A DNA stretch of 18,323 nt from an uncultured Collinsella sp. (GCA_905197665.1 CAJJZP010000028.1:1-18323); one strand, 5' to 3'. Numbered from the stretch's first letter, positions 8,405-16,476 are shown. Notes: a model not told the origin generated them from the letters alone. Made by a program: numbers and translations.

Positions 8405-9244
8405 TCAGCCCTTGACGGCACCTGCCACCACACCGTCGATGATGTACTTCTGGCAGAAGATGTACATGATGACGATGGGGACAACGACCATCATGATGCA
8501 GGCCATCATGGGGCCGAGCTCGACGTGGCCGTAGCCACCGCGGAAGTACTGGATCAAAATAGGAATGGTCTTGTACTTGGTGGAGTCGAGCGTAAGGTAG
8601 GGCAGCAGATAGTCGTTCCAGACCCACATGGTCTCGAGAATGCCGACCGAAAGATAGGTGGGCTTCATGATGGGAAGGACGATCTTGAAGAACACCTGGA
8701 CCGGGTTGCAGCCATCAATCATGGCCGCCTCTTCGATCTCGAGCGGGATGTTCTTTACAAAGCCGGCGAACATAAAGACCGCCAGGCCCGCGCCAAAGCC
8801 AAGGTAGATAAAGCAGATGTTAAACGGCGTGTTGAAGCCGATGCGGTCCGCCAAATTGGACAGCGTGAACATGAGCATCTGGAAGGGCACGACCATCGAA
8901 AAGACGAACAGGTAATAGAAGAAGTTCGAGATCTTGCTGTTGACGCGCACTACGTACCAAGCGCACATGGAACAGCACACCAAAATCAGAACGACCGACG
9001 TGACCGTGATGATGAGCGAGTACATAAACGCCGAGGCAAAGCCCTGCTCGTTAAGAGCGTGCACGTAGTTTGCGAGACCGTTGAACGTCTCGGGCGTGAG
9101 CAGATCGAACGCCGTGGTGGTGCTGATTGCGGTCGCTTTCTTAAAGGAATTGAGCGCAATCATAAACACGGGGTAGATCCATGCGAGCGACAGAATCGTA
9201 AAGAAGATCGAGAGCGCGCGGTTGATAACCTTATCGCGTTTCAT
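8405..9244 (-). CDS. CUT1 sugar ABC permease, MalG-type
   Basis: Inner-membrane subunit of a carbohydrate importer; 279 residues with about six hydrophobic segments. The cytoplasmic EAA loop that docks on the ATPase is EEAAMIDG (171-178), followed by the family-typical FFKIVLPIMKP. The MalG-like ending (YIIDGVVAGAVKG) is typical of the second permease in these operons. Its ATG overlaps the stop codon of permease 1 by one base (TAATG), with a strong GGAGGTG just before, so the two are translationally coupled. The substrate cannot be read from the permease; the neighbourhood suggests an alpha-glucoside or maltodextrin. Confidence 0.93.
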   Translation of the reverse strand: MKRDKVINRALSIFFTILSLAWIYPVFMIALNSFKKATAISTTTAFDLLTPETFNGLANYVHALNEQGFASAFMYSLIITVTSVVLILVCCSMCAWYVVRVNSKISNFFYYLFVFSMVVPFQMLMFTLSNLADRIGFNTPFNICFIYLGFGAGLAVFMFAGFVKNIPLEIEEAAMIDGCNPVQVFFKIVLPIMKPTYLSVGILETMWVWNDYLLPYLTLDSTKYKTIPILIQYFRGGYGHVELGPMMACIMMVVVPIVIMYIFCQKYIIDGVVAGAVKG

Positions 9245-10098
9245 TACTGCTGCACCTCCTTGGACCTCGTGGCCTTAAGCTGGATCATAGAGATGGCTAC
9301 GACCAGGATGCAGAAGATAACCGCCTTGGCCTGACCGATGCCCTGCCATGCGATGCCAGCACGCGAATAGAACGTGTTGTAGATGTTCAGGGCGAGCATC
9401 TCGGTGGAGTGCGCCGGGGCGCCACCGGTAAGGGCGAGGTTCTGGTCGAACAGCTTAAAGCCGTTGGTGATGGACAGGAACAGGCAGATGGTGATGGTCG
9501 GCATCAGGTTGGGGATCTTAACCTTCCAAAACGTCTGCCATGCCGTAGCGCCATCGACCTTGGCGGCCTCGATGTAGTCAGACGGGATGGACTGCAGACC
9601 GGCGATGTAGATGATCATCATGTAGCCGACCTGCTGCCACAGGGTCAGGATGATAAGGCCCCAGAAGCCAGCGGCGGAGTTGAGGGCGATAAGCTGGGCG
9701 CCCACGTTGGAGAGCAGGCAGTTGATCAGAATCTGCCAAATGTAGCCCAGCACGATACCGCCGATCAGGTTAGGCATAAAGAAGATCGTACGGAAGATGT
9801 TGGTGCCCTTGAGCGCCTTGCGGGTGAGCGCCTGCGCGATGGCCAGCGCGATCACGTTGATAAGCACCGTCGACAGGAAGGCAAACGCCACGGTAAAGAA
9901 GAACGACGTGGAGAACTGCGGGTCGGTCAGTGCGCGCACGTAGTTCTCGATACCGACAAAGTGCGCGTTATTGATGGTAATAAACTGGCAGAACGAGAGA
10001 TAGAAACCCTGGATAAAGGGAATCACGAACCCGATCATAAACGCCAGGCACGTGGGCAGCATAAAGAGCGGCCACCAGCGTTTGAGTGCTTTGCCCAT
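9244..10098 (-). CDS. CUT1 sugar ABC permease, MalF-type
   Basis: Partner permease of the importer; 284 residues with about six transmembrane segments. The EAA loop is at residues 177-183 (EAAKVDG), followed by WKVKIPNLMP. It lacks the large extra periplasmic loop and additional N-terminal helices of E. coli MalF, as usual for Gram-positive homologues. The start ATG has AAAGGA 7 bp upstream. It lies 87 bp after the binding-protein gene, separated by a perfect GC hairpin, and is coupled to the next permease by a one-base overlap. Confidence 0.93.
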   Translation of the reverse strand: MGKALKRWWPLFMLPTCLAFMIGFVIPFIQGFYLSFCQFITINNAHFVGIENYVRALTDPQFSTSFFFTVAFAFLSTVLINVIALAIAQALTRKALKGTNIFRTIFFMPNLIGGIVLGYIWQILINCLLSNVGAQLIALNSAAGFWGLIILTLWQQVGYMMIIYIAGLQSIPSDYIEAAKVDGATAWQTFWKVKIPNLMPTITICLFLSITNGFKLFDQNLALTGGAPAHSTEMLALNIYNTFYSRAGIAWQGIGQAKAVIFCILVVAISMIQLKATRSKEVQQ

Positions 10099-10118
10099 AG
10101 AAGGGTCCTTTCAATATG

Positions 10119-10154
10119 CAGGGGGCGGGCAAACCTACGTCTGCCCGCCCCCTG
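10119..10154 (-). other. GC-rich hairpin between binding-protein and permease genes
   Basis: CAGGGGGCGGGCA (10119-10131) pairs perfectly with TGCCCGCCCCCTG (10142-10154) around a 10-nt loop, with no T-tract. Its position matches the stabilising REP structures between malE and malF in enteric bacteria, which leave more mRNA for the binding protein than for the permeases. Confidence 0.75.
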
Positions 10155-10185
10155 TCGCTAATCAGATAGCTTGGGCAGCAACTGC

Positions 10186-11502
10186 TTACTCGGAAGCAGC
10201 CTTCTCGGTCTTCCAGCCATCGACGAAGGCGTTCTTGACGCCGTCCCACTTGGTGTTGTCGGCAGCATAAGCGATGAGGGCCTGCTTGAGATTCTTCTTC
10301 CACTCCTCGGAGGGGATGTAAACGAAGTCCCAAGCGACGGTCTTCTTGCCGTCCTTGGCCATGGCAACGGCCTGCTGAGAGAAGACGTTGGTGGTCTCCT
10401 TAGCGCTCTTGAACGGGGCGGTCAGGCCCATCTTGTCAGCGATGATGCTGGTGGCGGTGTCAGAAGTGACGCACCAATACATGAAGTCCTCGGTGGCCTT
10501 CTGGGCATCCTCGGAAGCCTGGGAGCTCACGCACCAGTAGTTCTCGCCGCCGGAGCACAGGCCCTGGTTCTCCTCGCCGTCGACGCCGATGTAGATCGGC
10601 AGCATGCCGAGCTGGTCATCGGTCATACCGGCCTTGGTGAGGTCGGCATAGGCCCAAGAGCCGTTCTGATAGAAGACGGCCTTACCGGTTGCGAACTCGT
10701 TGGTGGCGTCGTCGCCGGTCTTAGAGGCGAGCTGCGAAGGATCGCAGGTGGAGTCGGTGATGTACAGGTCGAAGATCTGCTTAAAGTTGTCGAGATACTC
10801 GCCCTTGATCTCGTCGTCCTCCTGGTTGTGCTCCTTCTCGAACTCGTAGTAGAGCGGGAGGTTGGCGAGGTGGGTGGTGTAGCGCCAGCTGGAAGAGTCA
10901 TCCATACCGGCGGAAGTGAAGGCACCGTCAACGCCGAGCTCGTCCTTGCGGGCCTGGATGTCATCGGCGCAAGCCTTCAGCTTGTCGAAGGAGTTGATGT
11001 CCTCGGCCTTGTAGCCGGCCTTCTCGAGGAGCTCCTTGTTGTAAATGATGCCGTAGCTCTCCTGAACCCAGTCGATACCCAGATCCTTGCCGTCGGACTG
11101 CAGCGCCAGGGAGTCGTCGATGAGCTCGCCGCGGAGCTTGGTGTCGGAAAGATCGGCGCAGTAGTCCTTCCAGTTCTTAAGGCCGGTGGGGCCGTTGACC
11201 TGGAACAGCGTCGGAGCGGAGCTCTTGGACATCTCGGACTTGAGCTTCTCCTCGTAGGTGTTGGAGGCGGCGGTCACGATCTTGACCTCGACGCCCTTCT
11301 CCTTCTTGTACGCCTTGGCGATCTCCTTCCACTCCTTGTCGACCTCGGGCTTGAACTGGAGGAAGTAAACCTCGGCAGCGTCACCAGAAGCAGAGGAGCC
11401 AGAGCCGGCAGAACCACCGCAGCCCACGAGGCCCAGACCAAGAACCGCAGCCGCGGAACCAGCAAAGCCCAGGAACTGCCTTCTGCTCATTTCGTTCTTC
11501 AT
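10186..11502 (-). CDS. Tat-exported lipoprotein, sugar ABC solute-binding protein (MalE-like)
   Basis: First gene of the importer operon; 438 residues. The N-terminus carries a canonical twin-arginine motif SRRQFLG (6-12), a hydrophobic core and the lipobox LVGC with lipidated C28, then a Gly/Ser linker. This implies folding before export and anchoring to the outer face of the membrane. The body has the pattern of family 1 extracellular solute-binding proteins, including a GKAVFYQNGSWAYADL segment. The ligand is unknown; maltodextrins or other alpha-glucosides are favoured only by context. ATG 11502 is chosen because AAAGGGTGG precedes it by 6 bp. An in-frame GTG at 11520 lies upstream of that site, and M5 lacks a good ribosome binding site. 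Confidence 0.92.
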   Translation of the reverse strand: MKNEMSRRQFLGFAGSAAAVLGLGLVGCGGSAGSGSSASGDAAEVYFLQFKPEVDKEWKEIAKAYKKEKGVEVKIVTAASNTYEEKLKSEMSKSSAPTLFQVNGPTGLKNWKDYCADLSDTKLRGELIDDSLALQSDGKDLGIDWVQESYGIIYNKELLEKAGYKAEDINSFDKLKACADDIQARKDELGVDGAFTSAGMDDSSSWRYTTHLANLPLYYEFEKEHNQEDDEIKGEYLDNFKQIFDLYITDSTCDPSQLASKTGDDATNEFATGKAVFYQNGSWAYADLTKAGMTDDQLGMLPIYIGVDGEENQGLCSGGENYWCVSSQASEDAQKATEDFMYWCVTSDTATSIIADKMGLTAPFKSAKETTNVFSQQAVAMAKDGKKTVAWDFVYIPSEEWKKNLKQALIAYAADNTKWDGVKNAFVDGWKTEKAASE

Positions 11503-11586
11503 TACAATCCACCCTTTCACACCGTGGCGGCACCCTTTGCCGCCGCCTTCGGAGATTGGCTCGGGGACTTTGCCCCTTTTGCTGAC

Positions 11587-11697
11587 TTGTACAATACGCT
11601 ATTTGGCTAGTTGTTTGAACAAGTATTACTAGAGCGGTAGAAAAACTTCGGTGAACGGTAATTTCAACTTGATACTTGACAAGTTTTGTATAAACAA
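11587..11697 (-). promoter_or_regulatory. Upstream region of the ABC operon with candidate GntR operators
   Basis: The AT-rich stretch holds three palindromic candidates: TTGTACAA (11587-11594), TTGTTTGAACAA (11611-11622, flanked by AG and GT so that the outer arms nearly match too) and TTGTATAAACAA (11686-11697). The last two differ at one or two positions from the motif in front of malQ, gntR and the PTS gene. Several weak -10/-35 pairs are possible on the minus strand and none is decisive. The whole 11503-11715 gap contains no gene. Confidence 0.45.
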
Positions 11698-11715
11698 TTA
11701 TTTGTTATCGAATGC

Positions 11716-11770
11716 AGAGAAAACGCCCGGTCAAGCCGATGCATCGTCGGTTTGACCGGGCGTTTTCTCT
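11716..11770 (-). terminator. Strong terminator after gntR
   Basis: Two 24-nt arms (11716-11739 and 11747-11770) are complementary apart from one G-T wobble around a 7-nt loop, with the core ACGCCCGGTCAA. On the minus strand the stem ends in GTTTTCTCT. It lies 39 bp beyond the gntR stop codon, separating the regulator transcript from the ABC operon. Confidence 0.9.
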
Positions 11771-11808
11771 TTGAGGGCATGAGTCTCGTCAGGCTGCGAG
11801 CTAGCCGG

Positions 11809-12528
11809 CTATCGCTTGGAGTTGACGCGGTAGTGGAAGATCTCGGGATGCGTGCGGGCATGCGTGACCTCGAACAAGATGCCGTCCGAAGTGTACGACT
11901 GGCTCTCCATGACGGCGACACAGTTGTACTTGCCAAGGTCCAGATAGCTGCAGTCCTCATCGTTGGCGAGCTCGACACTCACCGTACGGCGGCTCGCCAT
12001 CACTTTGATGCCGCGCTTGTGCTCCAGATAGCCGTAGATAGAATCCGCCGCGATCTCGGGGGTCAGGCCCTTGGCGATCGACGCCAAAAAGTAGCCGTGG
12101 TCCACCTGGCGCGCGCTGCCGTTGAGGCTTCGGACACGCACGACGCGAATCAGCTCCTCGCCCACCTTAAAGCCCAGGCGACGAGAGAGTTGCTCAGTGC
12201 AAATCAAATGTTCAAAAGACTTGACCTCGGTCGATGCGACGGCATTGTTGCGTTTTGCGAACTCGCCAAACGACTCAACCTCTTCGAGTGCGCCCAGCAT
12301 GTCGGTTTCGCCCTTAAGCCAAATAACGCGCACGCCCTTACCGTGTATAGGCTGCACAAACATCTGGTCGGCCAGCATGCTCAAGGCGCGTCGAACGGTA
12401 TTGCGCGTGCAGCCAAACTCCGCGGTCAGCTCGGCTTCGGTTGGCAGCATCTCCTGAAACGCATAGGTCCCGTCGATGATGCGCGAACGGATCTCGCGGT
12501 AGATTCCTTCGTAAATCGCTTTTGGCAT
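11809..12528 (-). CDS. GntR-family (HutC/TreR-like) transcriptional regulator
   Basis: 239-residue DNA-binding protein. Residues about 4-70 are a winged helix: LPTEAELTAEFGCTRNTVRR contains the recognition helix and IHGKGVRV the wing. Residues about 85-235 match a UTRA effector domain, ending with ARTHPEIFHYRVNSKR. The pattern YGYLEHKRGIKV...EDCSYLDL resembles B. subtilis TreR, which senses trehalose 6-phosphate and binds TTGTATATACAA-like operators. Here a sugar-phosphate brought in by the adjacent PTS is a plausible effector, by inference. It is divergent from the PTS gene and upstream of the ABC operon on the same strand. The motif TTGTTTAAAC lies about 55 bp upstream of its start, suggesting autoregulation. 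The ATG has AGAGGTG 5-6 bp upstream. Confidence 0.9.
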   Translation of the reverse strand: MPKAIYEGIYREIRSRIIDGTYAFQEMLPTEAELTAEFGCTRNTVRRALSMLADQMFVQPIHGKGVRVIWLKGETDMLGALEEVESFGEFAKRNNAVASTEVKSFEHLICTEQLSRRLGFKVGEELIRVVRVRSLNGSARQVDHGYFLASIAKGLTPEIAADSIYGYLEHKRGIKVMASRRTVSVELANDEDCSYLDLGKYNCVAVMESQSYTSDGILFEVTHARTHPEIFHYRVNSKR

Positions 12529-12580
12529 GATTTCACCTCTAATGAATATGTATGGCTAGGCACGATAGCATTTCTTAAAG

Positions 12581-12621
12581 TTGTTTAAACCGATTATCGG
12601 TAAAGCACGGATTATTTACCG
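12581..12621 (-). promoter_or_regulatory. Candidate gntR operator and adjoining palindromes
   Basis: TTGTTTAAACCG (12581-12592) contains the perfect palindrome GTTTAAAC. It overlaps the 11-bp palindrome CCGATTATCGG (12590-12600) and adjoins CGGTAAA / TTTACCG (12598-12604 with 12615-12621). On the minus strand a TATCGT hexamer lies 17 bp beyond GTTTAA, so the operator would cover the -35 region of the gntR promoter. Confidence 0.5.
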
Positions 12622-12689
12622 TCGACGGTTCCCCCGAAACCCAAATCGGACCGAATCAAAACCGTCAATGCGGCAAGCAGCCAGTCCTC

Positions 12690-12714
12690 TACAATGAGTT
12701 CATTGTTTAAACGT
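12690..12714 (+). promoter_or_regulatory. PTS gene promoter with operator over the start point
   Basis: TACAAT (12690-12695) is a good -10 and is identical to the malQ -10. TTGTTTAAACGT (12703-12714) begins 8 bp downstream, covering the expected transcription start, a classic place for a repressor. No strong -35 is visible. The leader to the ATG at 12753 is about 50 nt. Confidence 0.55.
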
Positions 12715-12752
12715 TCTTGCTCGCACAGCATGTTGCATCCGGAAGGCATATT

Positions 12753-15203
12753 ATGCTGCAGAAAATCCAACGTTTTGGCGGAGCCATGTTCGCGCCCGCC
12801 ATGCTGTTTTCTATATCAGGCCTCATGGTCGGCATCTCCGCCCTCGCCACGACCGTAGACATCGTCGGCGATCTCGCCGTATACGGAACCCCTTGGTACG
12901 TTTTCTGGACCATCATCCAGCGCGGCTCGTGGACGGTCTTTAAACGTCTCCCGCTCCTTTTTGCCGTAGCGCTGCCTATCGGTCTTGCCCAAAAGCAACC
13001 GGCACGCTGCTGCCTCGAGGCACTCGTGGCCTATTTTGCCTATTGCTTCTTTTTGAGCGAGATCATTAAGCTGAGCGGAGACAACCTTGGACTTAAGTAC
13101 CCATCATCTTTGACCCCCGCCAGCGGCATCACCGTCATCGACGGCATCAAGACGCTCGACACCGGCATTATCGGCCCGCTGGCGGTGTCGGCAACCGTCG
13201 TTGCCATCCATGACCGCTTCTACGATGCCAAGGTTCCCGATTGGCTCGGCACCTTCTCGGGTTCCTCGCTGGTCTACCTCATCAGCTTTTTTGCCGTGTT
13301 TGCCCTTGCCGCCATCTCGGCCGCCATCGTGCCCTTCGCATACGCTGTGACCGAAACGCTGCGCCACGCACTTGCGGGCGTCGGCCCCTTCGGCGTGGGC
13401 ATCTTTGTGTTTTTGGAGCGAGCGCTCGAGCCCATGGGGCTGCACCATCTGCTCTATATGCCCATCTATTACGACAATCTGGTCATTCACGACGGTATTT
13501 ACGCCACGTGGACCAACCTGCTCCCCATTCTCTCCCATAGCACGCGCCCTTTAAATGAACTTGCGCCCTGGGCAGGTTTTACCGCCACCGGCTGGGGCAA
13601 GCTCTTTGGCCTTCCCGCCATCGCGGCAGCATTCTATTTCACCGCCAAACCCGAACGCCGCGCCGGCCTTAAAGTCATCCTTTTGCCCGCCATCGTCGCC
13701 TCGGTGGTCTGCGGCGTCACCGAGCCGCTCGAGTTTCTCTTTATGTTCACCTATCCCGGACTCTTTTTGCTCTACGCCGTCCTATCCTCCTGCCTTGCCA
13801 TGACCATGAACTTCTTTGGCATCGTCGGCATCTTCTCGGGCGGTCTCATGGAAATGACGGCCTTCAACTTCATCCCACTCATGCGAATGCATGCCGGCTC
13901 CTACCTTTTGGCGCTCGGTATCGGTCTTGCCTTTAGCCTCATCTTTTTTGTTAGTTTTCGAGCACTCATCTTGGTCTATGACCTTAAGACGCCGGGCCGC
14001 GAGGATCATGTCTCCAATCGCGCGGCAATCGATCGTTTAACGGGAAGCGGCTTTGCCAAAGAGCAATCTCCCAATGGCGAGGTCAGTATTCAATCCGATC
14101 AAGATCACGTCCTCGCTGAGCGGGTAATTCAGCTTTTAGGTGGCGTTGGCAATATCGTGGGCGCAACCAACTGCGCCACGCGCCTGCGCGTCGAGGTCGC
14201 AGACCCTTCCATCGTTGCAGATAATGCGTCGTTTGTCGCGGTGGGCGCCAAGGGCCTCATCATTACGGGCAAGACCGCCCAGGTGATTATTGGCATCTCC
14301 GTTCCCCGCGTTAAAGAGCATTTTGACCAGATCATGGGCCTCGAGCCGGGATTTGTGCCCACCACCTCGGCCTCCCCTGCCGCCAGCGCAGCCCATAGGC
14401 GCGGCGATATCTGCTTCTTCGATATCGACGGAACACTCGCCTGGCAAGACCCTCGAGTGGCACAAGAGCTTCCCGAGAGCGAGCGAGACCTCTCCCCCTA
14501 TCCCAATGAAGCGGTCTCGCAAGCCATCCGTGATTTTGTCGCCAAGGGCAATATGGCGTTTATCTGCACAGGGCGCACGCTGAGCTGCATCCATCCAAAG
14601 CTGCTCGAGCTGCCCTGGACCGGCATCGTCTGCCTCGCGGGTGGCTATGTCGAACTTGAGGGACACGTGATTCGCGATTTGGCGATGACGCCCGGCATGC
14701 TGCAGCGCCTTGCTCCCATTCTTGAGCAATCGGACGAAGTGATTCGTTTTGAGGGACTCAATGGCGTCGTTCGCATGAGTGCCGATGCGCCCGACGCCCC
14801 CGGATACGCCCGCACCGTGGGCGATGCAATTACGCAGCTGCAACATTACAGCGCCTACAAGATCTTAATGTCCACGTCGCTTGCCAACCGCATCGCTCAG
14901 GATCAAGCGTTTGAGCCGCTGCTCTGCTTTAACGAGCTCGAGCTCGAAGTGACCGAGATTTCGCCTCGCGAATGCACCAAGCGCGAGGGTATCCAGTCCG
15001 TACTCGACGCCCTCGATCCCCACCACGGAACCGTATACGGCATCGGCGACGCCAGCAATGACGTCTCGCTGATGAACGCCGTCGACGTTGGCATCGCCAT
15101 GGGCAACGCACCGGACTTCCTCAAGGAAAAGGCCGACTATGTCACCGACAGCATCGACCACGACGGCGTCGTCACCGCGCTCGAACACTTTGGGCTTATC
15201 TAG
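12753..15203 (+). CDS. Alpha-glucoside-type PTS permease EIIC-EIIB fused to a HAD phosphatase
   Basis: 816-residue, three-domain protein. Residues 1-410 are a glucose-family EIIC: the opening MLQKIQRFGGAMF and the pore motif GVTEPLEF (321-328) resemble the alpha-glucoside permease AglA and MalX, and the domain ends at DLKTPGRED. EIIB (about 450-535) has phospho-accepting C474 in NCATRLR. No EIIA is present, so phosphate must come from a separate EIIA. Residues about 550-816 are a complete Cof-type (class IIB) HAD domain: nucleophile D557 and D559 (DIDGT), T606 (CTGRT), K743 and D766/D770 (GDASND). The permease should phosphorylate the sugar during uptake; the HAD domain may dephosphorylate it, or another phosphosugar. 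ATG 12753 has GGAAGG 6 bp upstream and matches the AglA N-terminus. No stop or frameshift separates the domains. Confidence 0.92.
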   Translation: MLQKIQRFGGAMFAPAMLFSISGLMVGISALATTVDIVGDLAVYGTPWYVFWTIIQRGSWTVFKRLPLLFAVALPIGLAQKQPARCCLEALVAYFAYCFFLSEIIKLSGDNLGLKYPSSLTPASGITVIDGIKTLDTGIIGPLAVSATVVAIHDRFYDAKVPDWLGTFSGSSLVYLISFFAVFALAAISAAIVPFAYAVTETLRHALAGVGPFGVGIFVFLERALEPMGLHHLLYMPIYYDNLVIHDGIYATWTNLLPILSHSTRPLNELAPWAGFTATGWGKLFGLPAIAAAFYFTAKPERRAGLKVILLPAIVASVVCGVTEPLEFLFMFTYPGLFLLYAVLSSCLAMTMNFFGIVGIFSGGLMEMTAFNFIPLMRMHAGSYLLALGIGLAFSLIFFVSFRALILVYDLKTPGREDHVSNRAAIDRLTGSGFAKEQSPNGEVSIQSDQDHVLAERVIQLLGGVGNIVGATNCATRLRVEVADPSIVADNASFVAVGAKGLIITGKTAQVIIGISVPRVKEHFDQIMGLEPGFVPTTSASPAASAAHRRGDICFFDIDGTLAWQDPRVAQELPESERDLSPYPNEAVSQAIRDFVAKGNMAFICTGRTLSCIHPKLLELPWTGIVCLAGGYVELEGHVIRDLAMTPGMLQRLAPILEQSDEVIRFEGLNGVVRMSADAPDAPGYARTVGDAITQLQHYSAYKILMSTSLANRIAQDQAFEPLLCFNELELEVTEISPRECTKREGIQSVLDALDPHHGTVYGIGDASNDVSLMNAVDVGIAMGNAPDFLKEKADYVTDSIDHDGVVTALEHFGLI

Positions 15204-15318
15204 CCAAGCCCCTACCGCACTTGCGGCCGCATGGACCAATCGTCTTCAACCGCCGCGCTCGACGCCCTAATGTGGCAATATGTTGTCTGCATAATGCAAC
15301 GATGCAACCTATCAAAGA

Positions 15319-16344
15319 ATGCGAGAACCCGTGTCCAGTCCGTTTACCAGCTTTTTAGCCCAGCACTTTGACCAGATTAACGACTATCTGGCCACGTTCT
15401 TTGACGGACAGGCGACTTCCGCCGATATCGAGCGCTACCTGTATACCCCGCTCTCGGCATTTACGGCAAACGCTGGCAAGCGCCACCGCCCGCTCATCTG
15501 CATGCTCGCCGCCACTGCGGTAGGCGGCAGCTTTGAGAGCGCCCGCAGCGCAGCGGCGGCCATCGAGCACTTTCAGTCGGGCGCACTCATCCACGACGAC
15601 ATCGCCGACAACGGGCAGATTCGTCGCGGCAAGCCCTGCATGCACCTTACCGAGGGCACCGGTCTTGCCATCAACTGCGGTGACCTGGCGCTCACCATGG
15701 TCACCAAGACGGTTCTCGACGACCCCACACTCAACGCAGACGTGAAGCTTCACGTGCTCCACGAGCTTACCGAGATGATCGTCCGTACCATCGAGGGCCA
15801 AGCGCTCGACCTGGGCTGGGTCCGCGACGAGCGCTTTGACATTTCGGTCGACGATTATCTGGACATGGCGACGCACAAGACCGCGTACTACAGCGGAGCG
15901 ACGCCGCTTGCCGCCGGAGCCATTATCGGCGGCGGCAGCGAAGAGCAGATTGAGGCACTGCGCGCCTTTGGGCTGCACACGGGCCTTGCCTTCCAGATTC
16001 AAGACGACCTGCTCAACTTGATCGGCACCAAGGAGGCCGCCAACAAGGACTTCCGCACCGATATCACCGAGGGCAAGCGCACCCTCGTTGCCGTGCATGC
16101 CCTGTCAGACGAGCGCTATCACGACGAGATCGAGGCAATCCTTTCCTCGGGCACCGAGGACCCTGCGCAGCTCGCACGCGCCGTGGAGATCTTCCAGGAG
16201 ACCGGCTCCATCGATTACGCCCACACCTATGCGCTCGACCTGACCGCTAAGGCCAAGGCCGCTATCGAAGGCGTCGAGCTCGACCCGCATGCGCGCGAGC
16301 TCTTCCTCTCAATGGCAGATTTCTTTGTGGAGCGCCTTAGCTAG
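15319..16344 (+). CDS. Polyprenyl diphosphate synthase (trans-isoprenyl, FPPS/GGPPS family)
   Basis: 341-residue cytosolic enzyme that adds isopentenyl diphosphate units to an allylic diphosphate, feeding quinone side chains or other isoprenoids. The first Asp-rich motif is D93-D97 (HDDIADNGQIRRGKP). The second is FQIQDDLLN with D229 and D230, where the usual fifth-position Asp is Asn233. The segment DFRTDITEGKRTL resembles geranylgeranyl-type enzymes. Product length cannot be assigned by eye. No clear ribosome binding site precedes ATG 15319; GTG 15331 is an alternative start. The 115-bp gap after the PTS gene contains no obvious terminator, so read-through from the PTS gene cannot be excluded, though the functions are unrelated. 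Confidence 0.88.
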   Translation: MREPVSSPFTSFLAQHFDQINDYLATFFDGQATSADIERYLYTPLSAFTANAGKRHRPLICMLAATAVGGSFESARSAAAAIEHFQSGALIHDDIADNGQIRRGKPCMHLTEGTGLAINCGDLALTMVTKTVLDDPTLNADVKLHVLHELTEMIVRTIEGQALDLGWVRDERFDISVDDYLDMATHKTAYYSGATPLAAGAIIGGGSEEQIEALRAFGLHTGLAFQIQDDLLNLIGTKEAANKDFRTDITEGKRTLVAVHALSDERYHDEIEAILSSGTEDPAQLARAVEIFQETGSIDYAHTYALDLTAKAKAAIEGVELDPHARELFLSMADFFVERLS

Positions 16345-16387
16345 CGGGGGTCATAAAACCTGTGGGCAGCGCGTTTGGGTACAAGTT

Positions 16388-16476
16388 GCTACACTGTTGA
16401 GTGCATGTTTATGCATTGTCTCGCGTTGTCTATCCGACACGCGCTCAAAATAGTACGAATCGTACGCCGAAAGGGG
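16388..16476 (+). promoter_or_regulatory. Extended -10 promoter and structured leader of the PG-binding gene
   Basis: TGCTACACT (16387-16395) fits an extended -10 box. Before the AAAGGGG ribosome binding site (16470-16476) there are three small stem-loops in a row: TGCAT-gttt-ATGCA (16402-16415), an 8-bp bulged stem at 16422-16443, and GTACG-aat-CGTAC (16453-16465). They could affect translation or mRNA stability. They match no riboswitch I recognise. Confidence 0.45.

Noticed and set aside
10171..11610. Long plus-strand open frame (479 codons) opposite the binding-protein gene
   Set aside because: Low-complexity Leu/Val/Gly/Asp composition typical of an antisense shadow; the minus-strand lipoprotein is unambiguous.
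11676..11704. Plus-strand promoter TTGACA-17-TATTTG
   Set aside because: The -10 is poor and it would transcribe into the 3' end of the convergent gntR terminator with no gene to serve; possible antisense RNA but unsupported.
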